NCBI GenBank assembly: GCA_040385245.1
Contig: JAZKHT010000001.1
Location: forward strand, 372,001 to 436,000
DNA: 64,000 nt
Reading direction: 5' to 3'
DNA from: JAZKHT01 sp040385245
GTDB lineage: Bacteria; Pseudomonadota; Alphaproteobacteria; Rhodobacterales; Rhodobacteraceae
This document shows positions 17,557-26,751 of the stretch, in pieces. The notes beneath the pieces are model-generated. The model ran no database searches. It saw only the letters and a program-made list of their open reading frames with translations, and was not told the DNA's origin. Numbering within the stretch: position 1 is the stretch's first letter; each line of letters opens with the position of its first letter. The position numbers were made by a program, and so were the translations under genes.

Positions 17557-18093
17557 ATGCGGTTTAAAAACAGCGAACGTGGTGCGGTGATTGCGGAGTC
17601 GGTCATTGTCTTGCCGATGTTGGTGTGGGCCTATCTGGCGATGTCGGTCTATTGGGATGCTTATGCGACAAAGAACACGGTGCAGAAGGCAACCTACACT
17701 ATTGCCGACATGATCTCGCGCGAGATGAATCCGATTTCGGGGCCGCATGTGGATGGGTTGCTGACCGTGATGGATTTCCTGATTGAAAAGGATTTGAACA
17801 CGACGTTGCGGGTGTCGTCGATCACGCGCAATGCAGCGGCGCTGCGGTTTGAGGTGCTTTGGTCCTATTCCCCGCAAAATCGCGTCCCAGTCCTGACGAC
17901 CACCCAATTGCAGGAGACAGCGTTCAGCAGCCGAATTCCCGCCATGGCCGATGGCGATACAGTTGTGCTGTTAGAGGCGTCGGTCGGCTATCAGCCCGCT
18001 TTTGAGGTCGGCTTGTCCGACATCGTCTTTCAGGAATATATCGTGACCCGTCCCCGGTTTGTGCCGGCAATCTGTTTTGATACTGTCTGCTGA
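17557..18093 (+). CDS. TadE/TadF-like pilus assembly protein
   Basis: A 178-residue protein starting MRFKNSERGAVIAESVIVLP. The SERGAVIAES-hydrophobic pattern is the pseudopilin-like N-terminus of TadE/TadF proteins, followed by one membrane helix and an extracytoplasmic domain. ATG at 17557 has GAGG at 17545-17548 and is preferred; ATG at 17533 would overlap the preceding gene by 14 bp and has no ribosome site. It is the last of three co-oriented Tad-type genes. No Tad ATPase, protease or secretin gene is in the window. Confidence 0.82.
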   Translation: MRFKNSERGAVIAESVIVLPMLVWAYLAMSVYWDAYATKNTVQKATYTIADMISREMNPISGPHVDGLLTVMDFLIEKDLNTTLRVSSITRNAAALRFEVLWSYSPQNRVPVLTTTQLQETAFSSRIPAMADGDTVVLLEASVGYQPAFEVGLSDIVFQEYIVTRPRFVPAICFDTVC

Positions 18094-18331
18094 ATGGAAA
18101 ATGCCTTGCGGTGATCAGGGGGCATGACGATCCCGCCTGAAAGGTGTGGCAACTGGGTTTTTAGGTCTGATACCGATTGCCGTGACCCGGGGTGCTTGGA
18201 CTGCAGGTCAAACAACGCGGCGTATTCGGATCGGGCGAAAGGTCGGCGACCAGCGCGAAATTTTCACAGTGATCCTTTCCCTGCCGGTCCTGCGGCTGCT
18301 ACGCTGCTGGTGAAACCTGGAAGGATCTGCC

Positions 18332-19126
18332 ATGCCCAAACCCCGGATTGCAGCCCGTCACGCCGCCGCCTGCCGCATCGCGACCGAGGTGGGTGCGATG
18401 GCGGTGGACTATTTTCGCACCTGGGATCAGTTGACGATCGACGTGAAAGGTCATCAGGACTTTGTGTCCGAGGCGGACCGGAATGTTGAACTGGCGGTGC
18501 GGGCGAAACTGGCCCAAGCCTTTCCCGAAGATGCCATCGTGGGCGAAGAGGGCGCGCCAGCACCCGGCACCAGCGGGTTCACCTGGGTGATCGACCCGAT
18601 TGACGGGACGACGAACTTTATCAACGGCATTCCTCAATGGTGCGTCATTCTGGCCTGTGTGTTTGATGCACAGACGGTGGTCGGCGTCATCCATGATCCG
18701 TTGCACAACGAATTGCATCACGCGCAACTGGGCGCTGGGGCGTTCTGCAATGACAAGCCGATCCGCTGTTCGGCCAAGACCAGCCTTCGCGACGGATCGC
18801 TGGGGGTGGGGTTTTCCGGGCGCACCCATATCGACGGGATCAAGAAACTGGTCGGCCTTGCCACCGATGCGGGCACAGTCTTCTGGCGCAACGGGTCGGG
18901 CGGGCTGTCGCTGGCCTATGTCGCGACAGGACGGATTCTGGGTTATGCCGAAGAACATATGAACGCTTGGGATTTTCTGGCGGGGCACCTGATCGTGCAG
19001 GAAGCGGGCGGCTTGGCCGAGCCTGTGAACGCCGATGATGCGATTGCCCACGGAGGGCGCGTTGTTGTGGCGGGGGCGGGCGTGTTCGATGCGGTCAAGG
19101 CGCTGGCCGATGCGGCCTATGGCTGA
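18332..19126 (+). CDS. Inositol monophosphatase family protein
   Basis: The 264-residue protein has the metal-binding signatures of the IMPase/FIG superfamily: GEEGAP (motif with Glu), WVIDPIDGTTNFINGIP (DPIDGT) and AWDFLAGHLIVQEAGG (WDxxAG). These enzymes hydrolyse small phosphate monoesters such as inositol-1-P or PAP with Mg2+; the substrate here is uncertain. ATG at 18332 follows GGAAGGATC. The 238 bp before it hold no gene I can support. Confidence 0.9.
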   Translation: MPKPRIAARHAAACRIATEVGAMAVDYFRTWDQLTIDVKGHQDFVSEADRNVELAVRAKLAQAFPEDAIVGEEGAPAPGTSGFTWVIDPIDGTTNFINGIPQWCVILACVFDAQTVVGVIHDPLHNELHHAQLGAGAFCNDKPIRCSAKTSLRDGSLGVGFSGRTHIDGIKKLVGLATDAGTVFWRNGSGGLSLAYVATGRILGYAEEHMNAWDFLAGHLIVQEAGGLAEPVNADDAIAHGGRVVVAGAGVFDAVKALADAAYG

Positions 19127-19151
19127 CCCATTGCGCTTGTGAGGGCGCGGA

Positions 19152-21689
19152 CTATCGGACCTGCGTGGGCTTACTGGTCACCTGCTGCAATCTTGCGATG
19201 ATGTCAGGGGGCGACAGCGGCTTTTGCAGCATCGGCAATCCGCGCAGAACCGGGGCAAGCAGGTGGATGTCGCTGTAGCCGGTAGTAAAGACGATCGGGA
19301 TGCCCCGACCGTGCAGCATTTCGGCGGCAGTGCCGATGCTTTCACCGTTCAGGTTCACATCAAGCAGCGCCGCATCCACGACCACTTGCATCGCGGCCTC
19401 GCGCGCCTCGGTCAAGGTTGAGGCGGCAAGGACCACATCCGCCCCGGCCTCTTGCAAGATGGCGATCATGTCCATCTGCACAATGGGTTCGTCTTCGGCC
19501 ACCATCAGGCGAAGCCCGGCCAGCGGGCGTGTGTCAACCTGCGGCGCCGGGGCAGGTTTCGGCGCAGGGGGGGCCTTGGGCAAGACCAGCGCCCGCACCG
19601 GCACGGTGATTTCGCAGATCAGCCCCGCCGGATCATAGGTCATGGACACGCCAGCCCGCGCATCTCGAAAGGCGTTGCGGATCAGGGTTGTGCCAAAGCC
19701 TGTATGCGTCGGCTCTGTCACCGGGGGGCCGCCGGTTTCGCGCCAAGTCAGCACGGCGCGGTTGGTGGTGCCGGGAACGCGGGTCCATGCCACCTCGACC
19801 CGGCCTTCGGCGCGGGACCATGCACCGTGCTTGACGGCGTTGGTCGCCAGTTCATGCACCACCAGCGCCAGATCGACCGCATCCTTGGGCGACAGCAGCA
19901 ACTGCTCGCCCTCTTCGATGCGGATGCGTTCGGCGCTGGCAAAGGGGTGGACCTCGTCCTCGACGACCTGCGACAGCAGCACCCCGCTCCAACCGCTTTG
20001 GGCCAGGATGCCGTGGGTGCGGGCCATGGCGCGGATGCGTCCCATAAGCGTTTCAACCAGCTCCTGCCGCGACGATGTGCCGGTGCTGCCGATCCGCACC
20101 ATCGCCATGATCGAGGCCAGCATGTTGCGCACCCGGTGATCGAGTTCGCGCGCCAGCATGTTGCGGCGCTTTTCATCCAGCTTTTGCTGGGTGATGTCCC
20201 AAAAGGTGACCACAGCCCCGGTGATCTGGCCATCGTCGCCCCGGATCGGCGCACCGACAAAACGGCAATAGACGGGGTCGGCATCGGCGTCCAATGTCAG
20301 GCGCAATTCCTGCGGGCGCAACGTCTCGCCGCGCAGCAGCCGGTGGACGATGCCGTTGTCCGGCTGCAAGGGCGCGCCATCGGGCCAGACCAGGGTTTTG
20401 TTGGCGGCCAGTGTGTCGAAATCGGGCAGGGCATCGTCGCCCAGCCGCAACACGGAACGCGCGGCCCCATTGCAGTAGGTCGGTCTACCCGTGGCATCAA
20501 AGGCGGCAACGCCTTCGCCCATGTTGTCAAGGATCGCCTTGCGTTGCGCGGTCGCTTCGCGCAGTTGCGCCAGAAGACGGTCTTTTTCCGTCAGCACATC
20601 TTCGACCTGCACCCGGCGGTCCACCTCAAGCCGCAGCTTCTCGGCCACCCTGCGCCAGGACCGGGCCGTTTGCGACAGATCGCGGCTTTGCCGCAGCACG
20701 GTGCCAACGGCCAGTGCAAGCAGCAGCGTTGCCAGCAACGCGATGCTGCCATGGCGCATCATATTGGTGCGCCACTGCGCCAGCAGATCGGTTTCGTTGA
20801 TTCCAAACCCAAGAAAGATCGGTGTCGCACCGATCCGCGAATGACCGTAGACGCGCCGCTTTCCGTCGATGCTGGACACCGTGCGCTGCACCCCGTCGTC
20901 CGACACCTGCATCGCCATCATCAAGGGCGAGGTTTCCGGCAGCCTGCTGTCAACGGTCAGGCTGTCGATCTGCGGAATACGGGTCAGAATGGCCCCGTCC
21001 TTGCGGAACAACCCGGCGGCAATGCCTTTGTAAGACGTGGCGTTCAGCCAGAAATCGGTGAAATAGCTGAGTGAGGCCGTGACAAGGATCACCCCGTCAA
21101 AGGTATCGCGTGGGGACCTGCGACGGCTGACGTTAAAGTTTGCCGTGCCCTTGGTGCGACCAAGGATCATTTCGCCAAAATGCAGCTCGTCCACCTGCGA
21201 CAGCGTCTGGAAATAGCGCCGGTCGCTGACATCCACCTCGGGAAAGGGAAAGAAGTCGGCGCTGTTGGCAGTACGCCCGTCCGGGGGAACCAGATAGATG
21301 CCGTCGACATGCGGGCTGGAATCCGCAAGGCGTTTCAAGATGTCATGGATTTCGGACGATTGGCGGATCTCGTCCCAGCTCATCCCCTCGATGTTGCGAT
21401 CGACCGAGCCAAGGATCAGTTCTTGCGCCTCGAACACGCGCAGGGCGTGTTCTTCCAGAATTCGGACGGTCTGACGCACCTCGGCCATGCCGGAACGGAA
21501 CACCTCTTGCCTTTGATATAGGCCCAACAGGGCGTACAGCATCAGCGGCAGGGCGGTCAAAGCCCACAGCAGTATGCGAAAACCGCGGATTGGGCGTATA
21601 TCGTCAACGTCGAACAAAGCCGCCTCTGGCACTGCCCGCCCGTGCTGCAAAGGCGCGTGCGGTTGGAATTTGTCCCCTGCGGATGTCAT
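19152..21689 (-). CDS. Hybrid sensor kinase: extracellular sensor, PAS, HWE-type kinase, receiver
   Basis: An 845-residue membrane sensor. TM1 is about 37-60 and TM2 about 313-332, enclosing a periplasmic Cache-like domain. A PAS domain (about 383-500) follows. The HWE/HisKA_2 kinase has the phospho-acceptor His518 in ELDHRVRNM, the N-box HELATNAVKHG at 612-622, and W-x-E at 649-651. A C-terminal receiver (about 725-840) has an acidic pair near 732 and phospho-Asp777 in LLDVNLNGE. HWE kinases with these parts often feed the alphaproteobacterial general stress response. ATG at 21689 was chosen because an EcfG-like promoter lies at 21737-21761, inside the longer frame. Confidence 0.9.
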   Translation of the reverse strand: MTSAGDKFQPHAPLQHGRAVPEAALFDVDDIRPIRGFRILLWALTALPLMLYALLGLYQRQEVFRSGMAEVRQTVRILEEHALRVFEAQELILGSVDRNIEGMSWDEIRQSSEIHDILKRLADSSPHVDGIYLVPPDGRTANSADFFPFPEVDVSDRRYFQTLSQVDELHFGEMILGRTKGTANFNVSRRRSPRDTFDGVILVTASLSYFTDFWLNATSYKGIAAGLFRKDGAILTRIPQIDSLTVDSRLPETSPLMMAMQVSDDGVQRTVSSIDGKRRVYGHSRIGATPIFLGFGINETDLLAQWRTNMMRHGSIALLATLLLALAVGTVLRQSRDLSQTARSWRRVAEKLRLEVDRRVQVEDVLTEKDRLLAQLREATAQRKAILDNMGEGVAAFDATGRPTYCNGAARSVLRLGDDALPDFDTLAANKTLVWPDGAPLQPDNGIVHRLLRGETLRPQELRLTLDADADPVYCRFVGAPIRGDDGQITGAVVTFWDITQQKLDEKRRNMLARELDHRVRNMLASIMAMVRIGSTGTSSRQELVETLMGRIRAMARTHGILAQSGWSGVLLSQVVEDEVHPFASAERIRIEEGEQLLLSPKDAVDLALVVHELATNAVKHGAWSRAEGRVEVAWTRVPGTTNRAVLTWRETGGPPVTEPTHTGFGTTLIRNAFRDARAGVSMTYDPAGLICEITVPVRALVLPKAPPAPKPAPAPQVDTRPLAGLRLMVAEDEPIVQMDMIAILQEAGADVVLAASTLTEAREAAMQVVVDAALLDVNLNGESIGTAAEMLHGRGIPIVFTTGYSDIHLLAPVLRGLPMLQKPLSPPDIIARLQQVTSKPTQVR

Positions 21690-21736
21690 GCTGACCTTTG
21701 GTGCTGTCCCCGCGCATGTCTCTGCGCCTTTACGCG

Positions 21737-21761
21737 AACGCCAAGACTTGCGGCGGGTTCC
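21737..21761 (-). promoter_or_regulatory. EcfG-type general stress promoter candidate for the sensor kinase
   Basis: On the minus strand, GGAAC (21761-21757) is followed by a 16-base spacer and CGTT (21740-21737). This matches the recalled alphaproteobacterial EcfG consensus GGAAC-N16/17-CGTT. It ends about 47 bp before the kinase ATG. Confidence 0.6.
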
Positions 21762-21846
21762 GTTCCGTTGGAAATTATTACTGCGGCCTGCGACGGAAAC
21801 CGAACGGCCAAGCGTTTCTGGCACATGGTCTAAACCGAGGTTCCCG

Positions 21847-22335
21847 ATGTCTGCCCCAAAAGGCTATTCCGCCACCCAGATCCGCCTGCACTGGATTGTC
21901 GCCGGTCTGATCGTTCTGCAACTGATTTTCGGCGAAGGGATCAAGGATGCCTTTGACATCATCGAAGATGGCGGGTCTGCGCGCTATGATCTGGTGACGG
22001 TCAGTCATATCGCGGTGGGTGTTCTTGTGCTGGCTTTTGCGGTCTGGCGCCTGGCGCTACGGGCGCGGCGTGGCGTGCCGGCGCTGCCTGCGGGCAGTGT
22101 CCTGCAGCATCTGGCCGCCCACGCCGGACACTGGGCGCTTTATGCCCTGATGGTTCTGGCCCCGATCAGCGGGATGATCGCATGGTTCGGCGGGATCGAG
22201 GATGTGGCCGACCTGCACGAACTGGCAAAGCCCGCCTTTGTGGTCCTGATCGCAGTGCATGTGGTGGCCGCCCTTTGGCACCAGTTCTGGCTGAAGGACG
22301 GGCTGCTGGTGCGGATGAAGCGTCCCGCCGACTGA
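21847..22335 (+). CDS. Cytochrome b561 family protein
   Basis: A 162-residue membrane protein with four hydrophobic segments. Histidines suitable for two b-type hemes are in RLHWIVAG (TM1), SHIAVG (TM2), AGHWALY (TM3) and HVVAALWHQFW (TM4). This is the bacterial cytochrome b561 (CybB) layout, which transfers electrons across or within the inner membrane. ATG at 21847 was preferred because the long in-frame extension upstream covers the divergent kinase promoter and lacks family similarity. It converges with the esterase gene, with no gap. Confidence 0.88.
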   Translation: MSAPKGYSATQIRLHWIVAGLIVLQLIFGEGIKDAFDIIEDGGSARYDLVTVSHIAVGVLVLAFAVWRLALRARRGVPALPAGSVLQHLAAHAGHWALYALMVLAPISGMIAWFGGIEDVADLHELAKPAFVVLIAVHVVAALWHQFWLKDGLLVRMKRPAD

Positions 22336-23106
22336 TCAGGCATCCAGAAAAACGCGCACGGTTTCTTCAAATTCGCGGGGCTTTTCGGCGTGCAGCCAGT
22401 GCCCCGCGCCTGGTATCTTGGCAAAACGCGCGGCGGGGAACAGATCCTTGATCACTGCACGGTGTTCCGGCTGGACGTATTGACTGTCCGCCCCGGTCAG
22501 GAACAGCGCGGGCCTTGGAAACTGACCCGTCGTTCCGGGCCACCCGACGATCTTCGGCATCTCGGCCTCAAGCACATCCAGGTTCAGCCGCCAGTGCGGC
22601 GGATGTGTCTTCAGATCCAGCGATTGCAGAAAGAACGCGCGCAGTCCCGCGTCGTCGATCAGGGCAGACAGGCGGTGGTCCGCCTCGGCCCTTGTGGACA
22701 GACCTGTCAGGTTCAGCGCGCGCATGGCGTCGATGTGGCGGGTCTGGTCGTGGGTATAGGGCACCGGGGCGATGTCCGCGACGACCAACCGCCGGATCAG
22801 ATCACCCTGCGTCAGCGCCAGTTGCATCGCGGCCTTGCCGCCCATCGAATGGCCCAGAACATCAGCGCGGCCCCCAACGGACGCGATGACCCCGGCCAGA
22901 TCGGCCGCCATTTCAGGATAGCCATGCACCGGGTCGCGCGGGCTGGTTCCGTGGTTGCGCATGTCCACGGTGATCACGTCCCGCGTGTCTGCCAGTCGAC
23001 GCGCGATCACACCCCAGTTCCGCCCCGAGCCGAACAGGCCATGGGCAATGACAAGCGGCAGGGTGCCGGATGGCGTTGTGGCGGGGTGCAAAATGGTGCT
23101 GAGCAT
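22336..23106 (-). CDS. Alpha/beta hydrolase (YbfF-like esterase)
   Basis: The 256-residue alpha/beta hydrolase has the oxyanion region IAHGLFGSGRNWG, the nucleophile elbow GHSMGG (Ser), the acid TGADSQYV (Asp), and the catalytic His in GAGHWLHAE. The HGLFGSGRNW and VDMRNHG segments are typical of E. coli YbfF-type esterases. The natural substrate is unknown. It is cytoplasmic by lack of a signal peptide. ATG at 23106 is the first in-frame start. Confidence 0.88.
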   Translation of the reverse strand: MLSTILHPATTPSGTLPLVIAHGLFGSGRNWGVIARRLADTRDVITVDMRNHGTSPRDPVHGYPEMAADLAGVIASVGGRADVLGHSMGGKAAMQLALTQGDLIRRLVVADIAPVPYTHDQTRHIDAMRALNLTGLSTRAEADHRLSALIDDAGLRAFFLQSLDLKTHPPHWRLNLDVLEAEMPKIVGWPGTTGQFPRPALFLTGADSQYVQPEHRAVIKDLFPAARFAKIPGAGHWLHAEKPREFEETVRVFLDA

Positions 23107-23197
23107 GATCGTTCATACCGCCGCATCTACCCCGTTGCCAGAGGTTGAAGCCGACCGTTTGCCCGCATAGGGTCGCACAATTAGGGCGGGAGTCGTT

Positions 23198-23569
23198 ATG
23201 GCCGTAGTTCCAGTGCCGCAGATGGCGGATCGTATCGCTGCGTTGATGCAAAACCGGCTTGGCATCGGTGGGCGCGGGTTGTCGGCCAAACTGCGAAGGG
23301 GCGGGCGTTTCCTGCCACGCCCCATCCGCGCCGACGCCCGCACCGTGGCCGAGGCGGCAGCGATGGCCGAAAACCCGAAACTGGCCCGCCGTATTGACGA
23401 TGTAGGCGTCTCACGCGCCTATCACCGCTGTGTGCTGCATCTGGAACGCATCGCCCCTGACCAACGCAAGCGCGGCCTTGCGCTCAGCATGGTCAGTTCG
23501 GTCATGGTCAGCCTGCTGGTCGTGGGCCTGCTGGCCCTGACGGTGCTGAAGCTGCGCGGGTTTTTGTGA
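23198..23569 (+). CDS. Hypothetical protein with C-terminal membrane anchor
   Basis: I do not recognise this 123-residue protein. It has a basic, soluble N-terminal two-thirds, including an arginine-rich stretch around residues 26-45, and one C-terminal membrane helix (about 96-119, SMVSSVMVSLLVVGLLALTV). That arrangement suggests a tail-anchored inner-membrane protein facing the cytoplasm. It diverges from the esterase and converges on the DUF817 gene with an 11-bp gap. Confidence 0.65.
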   Translation: MAVVPVPQMADRIAALMQNRLGIGGRGLSAKLRRGGRFLPRPIRADARTVAEAAAMAENPKLARRIDDVGVSRAYHRCVLHLERIAPDQRKRGLALSMVSSVMVSLLVVGLLALTVLKLRGFL

Positions 23570-23580
23570 ATTACTGGTGG

Positions 23581-24468
23581 CTAGTCGACAGGGCGATAGA
23601 TCGGTGCGGCCCGCTGCGAGCCCGCGCCAAGGGGCGCTGTGACCAGTGCCGTTCGGGTGACGATACTGACGGTGACAAACGCCACATACAGCAACAGATA
23701 CCATGATCCGATCTTGCCGAACCCCACCCACTGTCCGGGCATCTGTCCCGAATAAAGCCAGGTTCCGGTCGCGGTTCCCACATTCTCGGCCACCCATAAG
23801 GCGAGGCTGGACAGAAAGGCCGCAAGGGGCATCGGCATCCACAGGTTCCGATCGTGAACGCGAAACCAGACACGGGTGCGGGCGAAAAGCAAAATCGTCG
23901 CCCCGAACAGGACAACCCGGATGTCGGGCAGGAAGTGGTGGGCAAAGAAGTTCACGTAAATTGCCGCAGCAAGCAGCAGGGTCAGCCAGAATGGCGGGTA
24001 CGGGGCAAAGCGCATGTCAAAGATGCGGATGACGCGGGCCATGTAGCTGCCGACAGAGGCATACATGAAACCGGAAAACAGCGGCACCCCCAGCACCTTT
24101 AAAAGGGCATGCTCTGGGTAGGACCATGATCCCGCATTGACCTTGAACCATTCCATCGCTGTGCCGGTCAGGTGAAACAGCAAGATCACTCGCGCCTCTT
24201 CCCATGTTTCCAGCCGCAAGCGCAGAAAGGTGAATTGGGCCGCAATCGCAATGACAAACAGGGCGTCGTAACGATAGATTTGCCAGTCGTTCTGCCAAAT
24301 CGCGCGGGTCAGCAGAATGGCCGCCAGCATCACCCCGCCGAACAGGCAGGCCCATCCCTGTTTCAGCACGAACATCACGAATTCGGCGACAGGGGCGGGC
24401 AGGATGGCGCGCGCCCGATCCCCGAGCGCGCGCTCCAGTGTTCGTGTGCCCCGGTCGGGGGCGATCAA
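23581..24468 (-). CDS. DUF817 family integral membrane protein
   Basis: The protein (295 residues with the start used here) has seven to eight hydrophobic helices and segments typical of DUF817: FVMFVLKQGWACLFGG, FHLTGTAMEWFKVNAGSW and PLFSGFMYASVGSYM. No biochemical function is known to me. The start is uncertain: no ATG precedes the conserved part outside glyA, so TTG at 24468, two bases past the glyA stop, is proposed. Translation could also begin near 24378. The tight spacing suggests co-transcription with glyA. Confidence 0.78.
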   Translation of the reverse strand: MIAPDRGTRTLERALGDRARAILPAPVAEFVMFVLKQGWACLFGGVMLAAILLTRAIWQNDWQIYRYDALFVIAIAAQFTFLRLRLETWEEARVILLFHLTGTAMEWFKVNAGSWSYPEHALLKVLGVPLFSGFMYASVGSYMARVIRIFDMRFAPYPPFWLTLLLAAAIYVNFFAHHFLPDIRVVLFGATILLFARTRVWFRVHDRNLWMPMPLAAFLSSLALWVAENVGTATGTWLYSGQMPGQWVGFGKIGSWYLLLYVAFVTVSIVTRTALVTAPLGAGSQRAAPIYRPVD

Positions 24469-24469
24469 A

Positions 24470-25765
24470 TCACAGCCCCGGATAGATCGGGAAGCGTTGG
24501 CACAGCTCGTTGACGCGGGCGCGGACCGATGCCTCGACCTCGGCGTTGCCGGTTTCGCCGTTGGCGGCAAGGCCATCGACAACTTCGACGATCCAGTCAC
24601 CGATCAGGCGGAATTCAGTCTCGCCAAAGCCGCGCGTTGTGCCTGCGGGGGTGCCAAGGCGCACGCCGCTGGTGATCGTGGGCTTTTCGGTGTCAAACGG
24701 GATGCCGTTCTTGTTGCAGGTGATCTGCGCCCGGCCAAGCGCCTTTTCCGTGGCATTGCCCTTTACGCCCTTGGGCCGCAGGTCAACCAGCATCAGGTGC
24801 GTATCGGTGCCGCCCGTGACGATATCCAGCCCGCCCTTCATCAACTGATCGGCCAGCGCCTGCGCGTTCTTGATGACCTGCGCCTGATAGCCTTTGAACG
24901 ACGGCTCCAACGCCTCGCCAAAGGCGACGGCTTTGGCGGCGATCACATGCATCAGCGGGCCGCCCTGAATGCCGGGGAATATGGCCGAGTTCACCTTTTT
25001 CGCGATGGTTTCATCGTTCGTCAGGATCATGCCACCACGCGGGCCGCGCAGGGTCTTGTGCGTGGTCGTGGTCGCCACATGGGCATGCGGGAAGGGCGAC
25101 GGATACAGGCCCGCCGCCACCAGACCCGCAAAGTGGGCCATGTCGACCAGAAGATACGCGCCGACCGAATCGGCAATCGCGCGCATCCGGGGGAAATCGA
25201 TCACGCGCGGAATGGCGGAGCCACCGGCGATGATAAGCTTGGGGTTATGCTCTTTCGCCAGCGCCTCGACCTGATCATAGTCAAGTTCCAGATCCTGCTT
25301 GCGCACACCGTATTGCACCGCGTGGAACCATTTGCCCGACTGGTTGGGGGCGGCGCCGTGTGTCAGGTGGCCGCCTGCATCCAGCGACATTCCCAAAATG
25401 GTATCACCCGGTTGGATCAGCGCCTGAAACACGCCCTGATTGGCCTGCGAGCCTGAATTGGGCTGAACATTGGCAAAGCTGCACTCAAACAGCTTGCAAG
25501 CCCGCGCAATGGCAAGGTTTTCTGCCACATCGACGAATTCGCACCCGCCATAGTAGCGCTTGCCCGGATAACCTTCGGCGTATTTGTTGGTCATCACCGA
25601 CCCCTGCGCTTCCATCACGGCGCGGGACACGATGTTTTCCGAGGCGATCAATTCGATCTCGTGCCGCTGACGGCCCAGTTCCGAAGTGATCGCGCCGAAC
25701 AGTTCGGGATCGCGAGAGGACAGGGGTTCAGTGAAGAAACCGGTATCGCGGTGCGGGGCGTTCAT
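24470..25765 (-). CDS. glyA: Serine hydroxymethyltransferase
   Basis: The 431-residue PLP enzyme interconverts serine and glycine with tetrahydrofolate. The PLP lysine is in TTHKTLRGPRGG. The N-terminal EIELIASENIVS and NKYAEGYPGKRYYGG segments are diagnostic. It complements gcvTHP in glycine, serine and one-carbon metabolism. ATG at 25765 was preferred over 25771 because AGGAG abuts the latter and is correctly spaced for the former. There is no glycine aptamer upstream, unlike gcvT. Confidence 0.97.
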   Translation of the reverse strand: MNAPHRDTGFFTEPLSSRDPELFGAITSELGRQRHEIELIASENIVSRAVMEAQGSVMTNKYAEGYPGKRYYGGCEFVDVAENLAIARACKLFECSFANVQPNSGSQANQGVFQALIQPGDTILGMSLDAGGHLTHGAAPNQSGKWFHAVQYGVRKQDLELDYDQVEALAKEHNPKLIIAGGSAIPRVIDFPRMRAIADSVGAYLLVDMAHFAGLVAAGLYPSPFPHAHVATTTTHKTLRGPRGGMILTNDETIAKKVNSAIFPGIQGGPLMHVIAAKAVAFGEALEPSFKGYQAQVIKNAQALADQLMKGGLDIVTGGTDTHLMLVDLRPKGVKGNATEKALGRAQITCNKNGIPFDTEKPTITSGVRLGTPAGTTRGFGETEFRLIGDWIVEVVDGLAANGETGNAEVEASVRARVNELCQRFPIYPGL

Positions 25766-25983
25766 GGGCATCTCCTGTTGGGCGGGAAGGGGCATCTGGT
25801 CGCCGCCTATCTAGATCAACCCACGCCATGCGGAAAGGCAGGAAAACGACCCATACCGGGGGCTGTGCGAAATAATGTGTCCCATCGGAAACGCTTGCGC
25901 GCATCGGAACGCTGCGTGTCAGGGCTTGATGTTGCGCGTTGCGCCCCGCAAGACTGCACCCGGAACCACAAGGAGCAGGCCCG

Positions 25984-26751
25984 ATGGCCTTTGCCAGCAT
26001 CGCCTTTCGGGCCAGCACAGCCCCCGCCGCCCAAGAGGCGTTGGCGGTTCTGACCGCGCGCCACGGCCAGACCGACGTCGAACAGGCGGATGTGGTCGTG
26101 GCCCTTGGCGGCGACGGGTTCATGCTGCAAACCCTGCACGAGACGCAAAAGCTGCGCCTGCCGGTTTACGGCATGAACTGCGGCACCATCGGTTTTCTGA
26201 TGAATGCCTATGCCATTGACGACCTGCCCGAACGGCTGTCAGCGGCCGAAGAGGCGGTGCTGAACCCCTTGGCGATGAAAGCGGTGTCCAGCACGGGCGA
26301 AGTAATGGAGGCGCTGGCCATCAACGAGGTCAGCCTTTTGCGCGCAGGCCCGCAGGCGGCCAAGCTGCGCGTCAGCATCGACGGACGGGTGCGCCTTCCG
26401 GAATTGGTGTGCGACGGCGCGCTGGTCTGCACCCCGGCGGGATCGACGGCCTACAACTATTCCGCCCACGGGCCGATCCTGCCCATCGGGTCTGACGTGC
26501 TTGCGCTGACGGCGATGGCCGCGTTCCGGCCCCGACGCTGGCGCGGGGCGTTGTTGCCGAAAACTGCCGTCGTGCGGTTCGATGTGCTTGAGGCAGACAA
26601 ACGCCCGGTCATGGCCGATGCAGACAGTCGCGGATCGGTGCGCGATGTCATTTCGGTCGAGGTGCGGTCGGAACCGGGGGTGCAGCACCGCATCCTGTTC
26701 GATCCGGGGCACGGGCTGGAAGAACGCCTGATCGGCGAACAGTTCGTCTGA
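25984..26751 (+). CDS. nadK: NAD kinase
   Basis: A 255-residue ATP-NAD kinase that makes NADP+. Motifs are VVALGGDGFML (GGDG), GMNCGTIGFLMN, AINEVSLLR (NE) and the glycine/serine-rich CTPAGSTAYNYSAHGPI. It lacks the long N-terminal extensions seen in some homologues but is within the normal bacterial range. ATG at 25984 has AAGGAG upstream. It converges with pccR, whose stop is adjacent (26752). Confidence 0.95.
   Translation: MAFASIAFRASTAPAAQEALAVLTARHGQTDVEQADVVVALGGDGFMLQTLHETQKLRLPVYGMNCGTIGFLMNAYAIDDLPERLSAAEEAVLNPLAMKAVSSTGEVMEALAINEVSLLRAGPQAAKLRVSIDGRVRLPELVCDGALVCTPAGSTAYNYSAHGPILPIGSDVLALTAMAAFRPRRWRGALLPKTAVVRFDVLEADKRPVMADADSRGSVRDVISVEVRSEPGVQHRILFDPGHGLEERLIGEQFV

Noticed and set aside
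25766..25983. Riboswitch or shared regulatory element for glyA
   Set aside because: No glycine or SAM-type aptamer core is visible in the gap.
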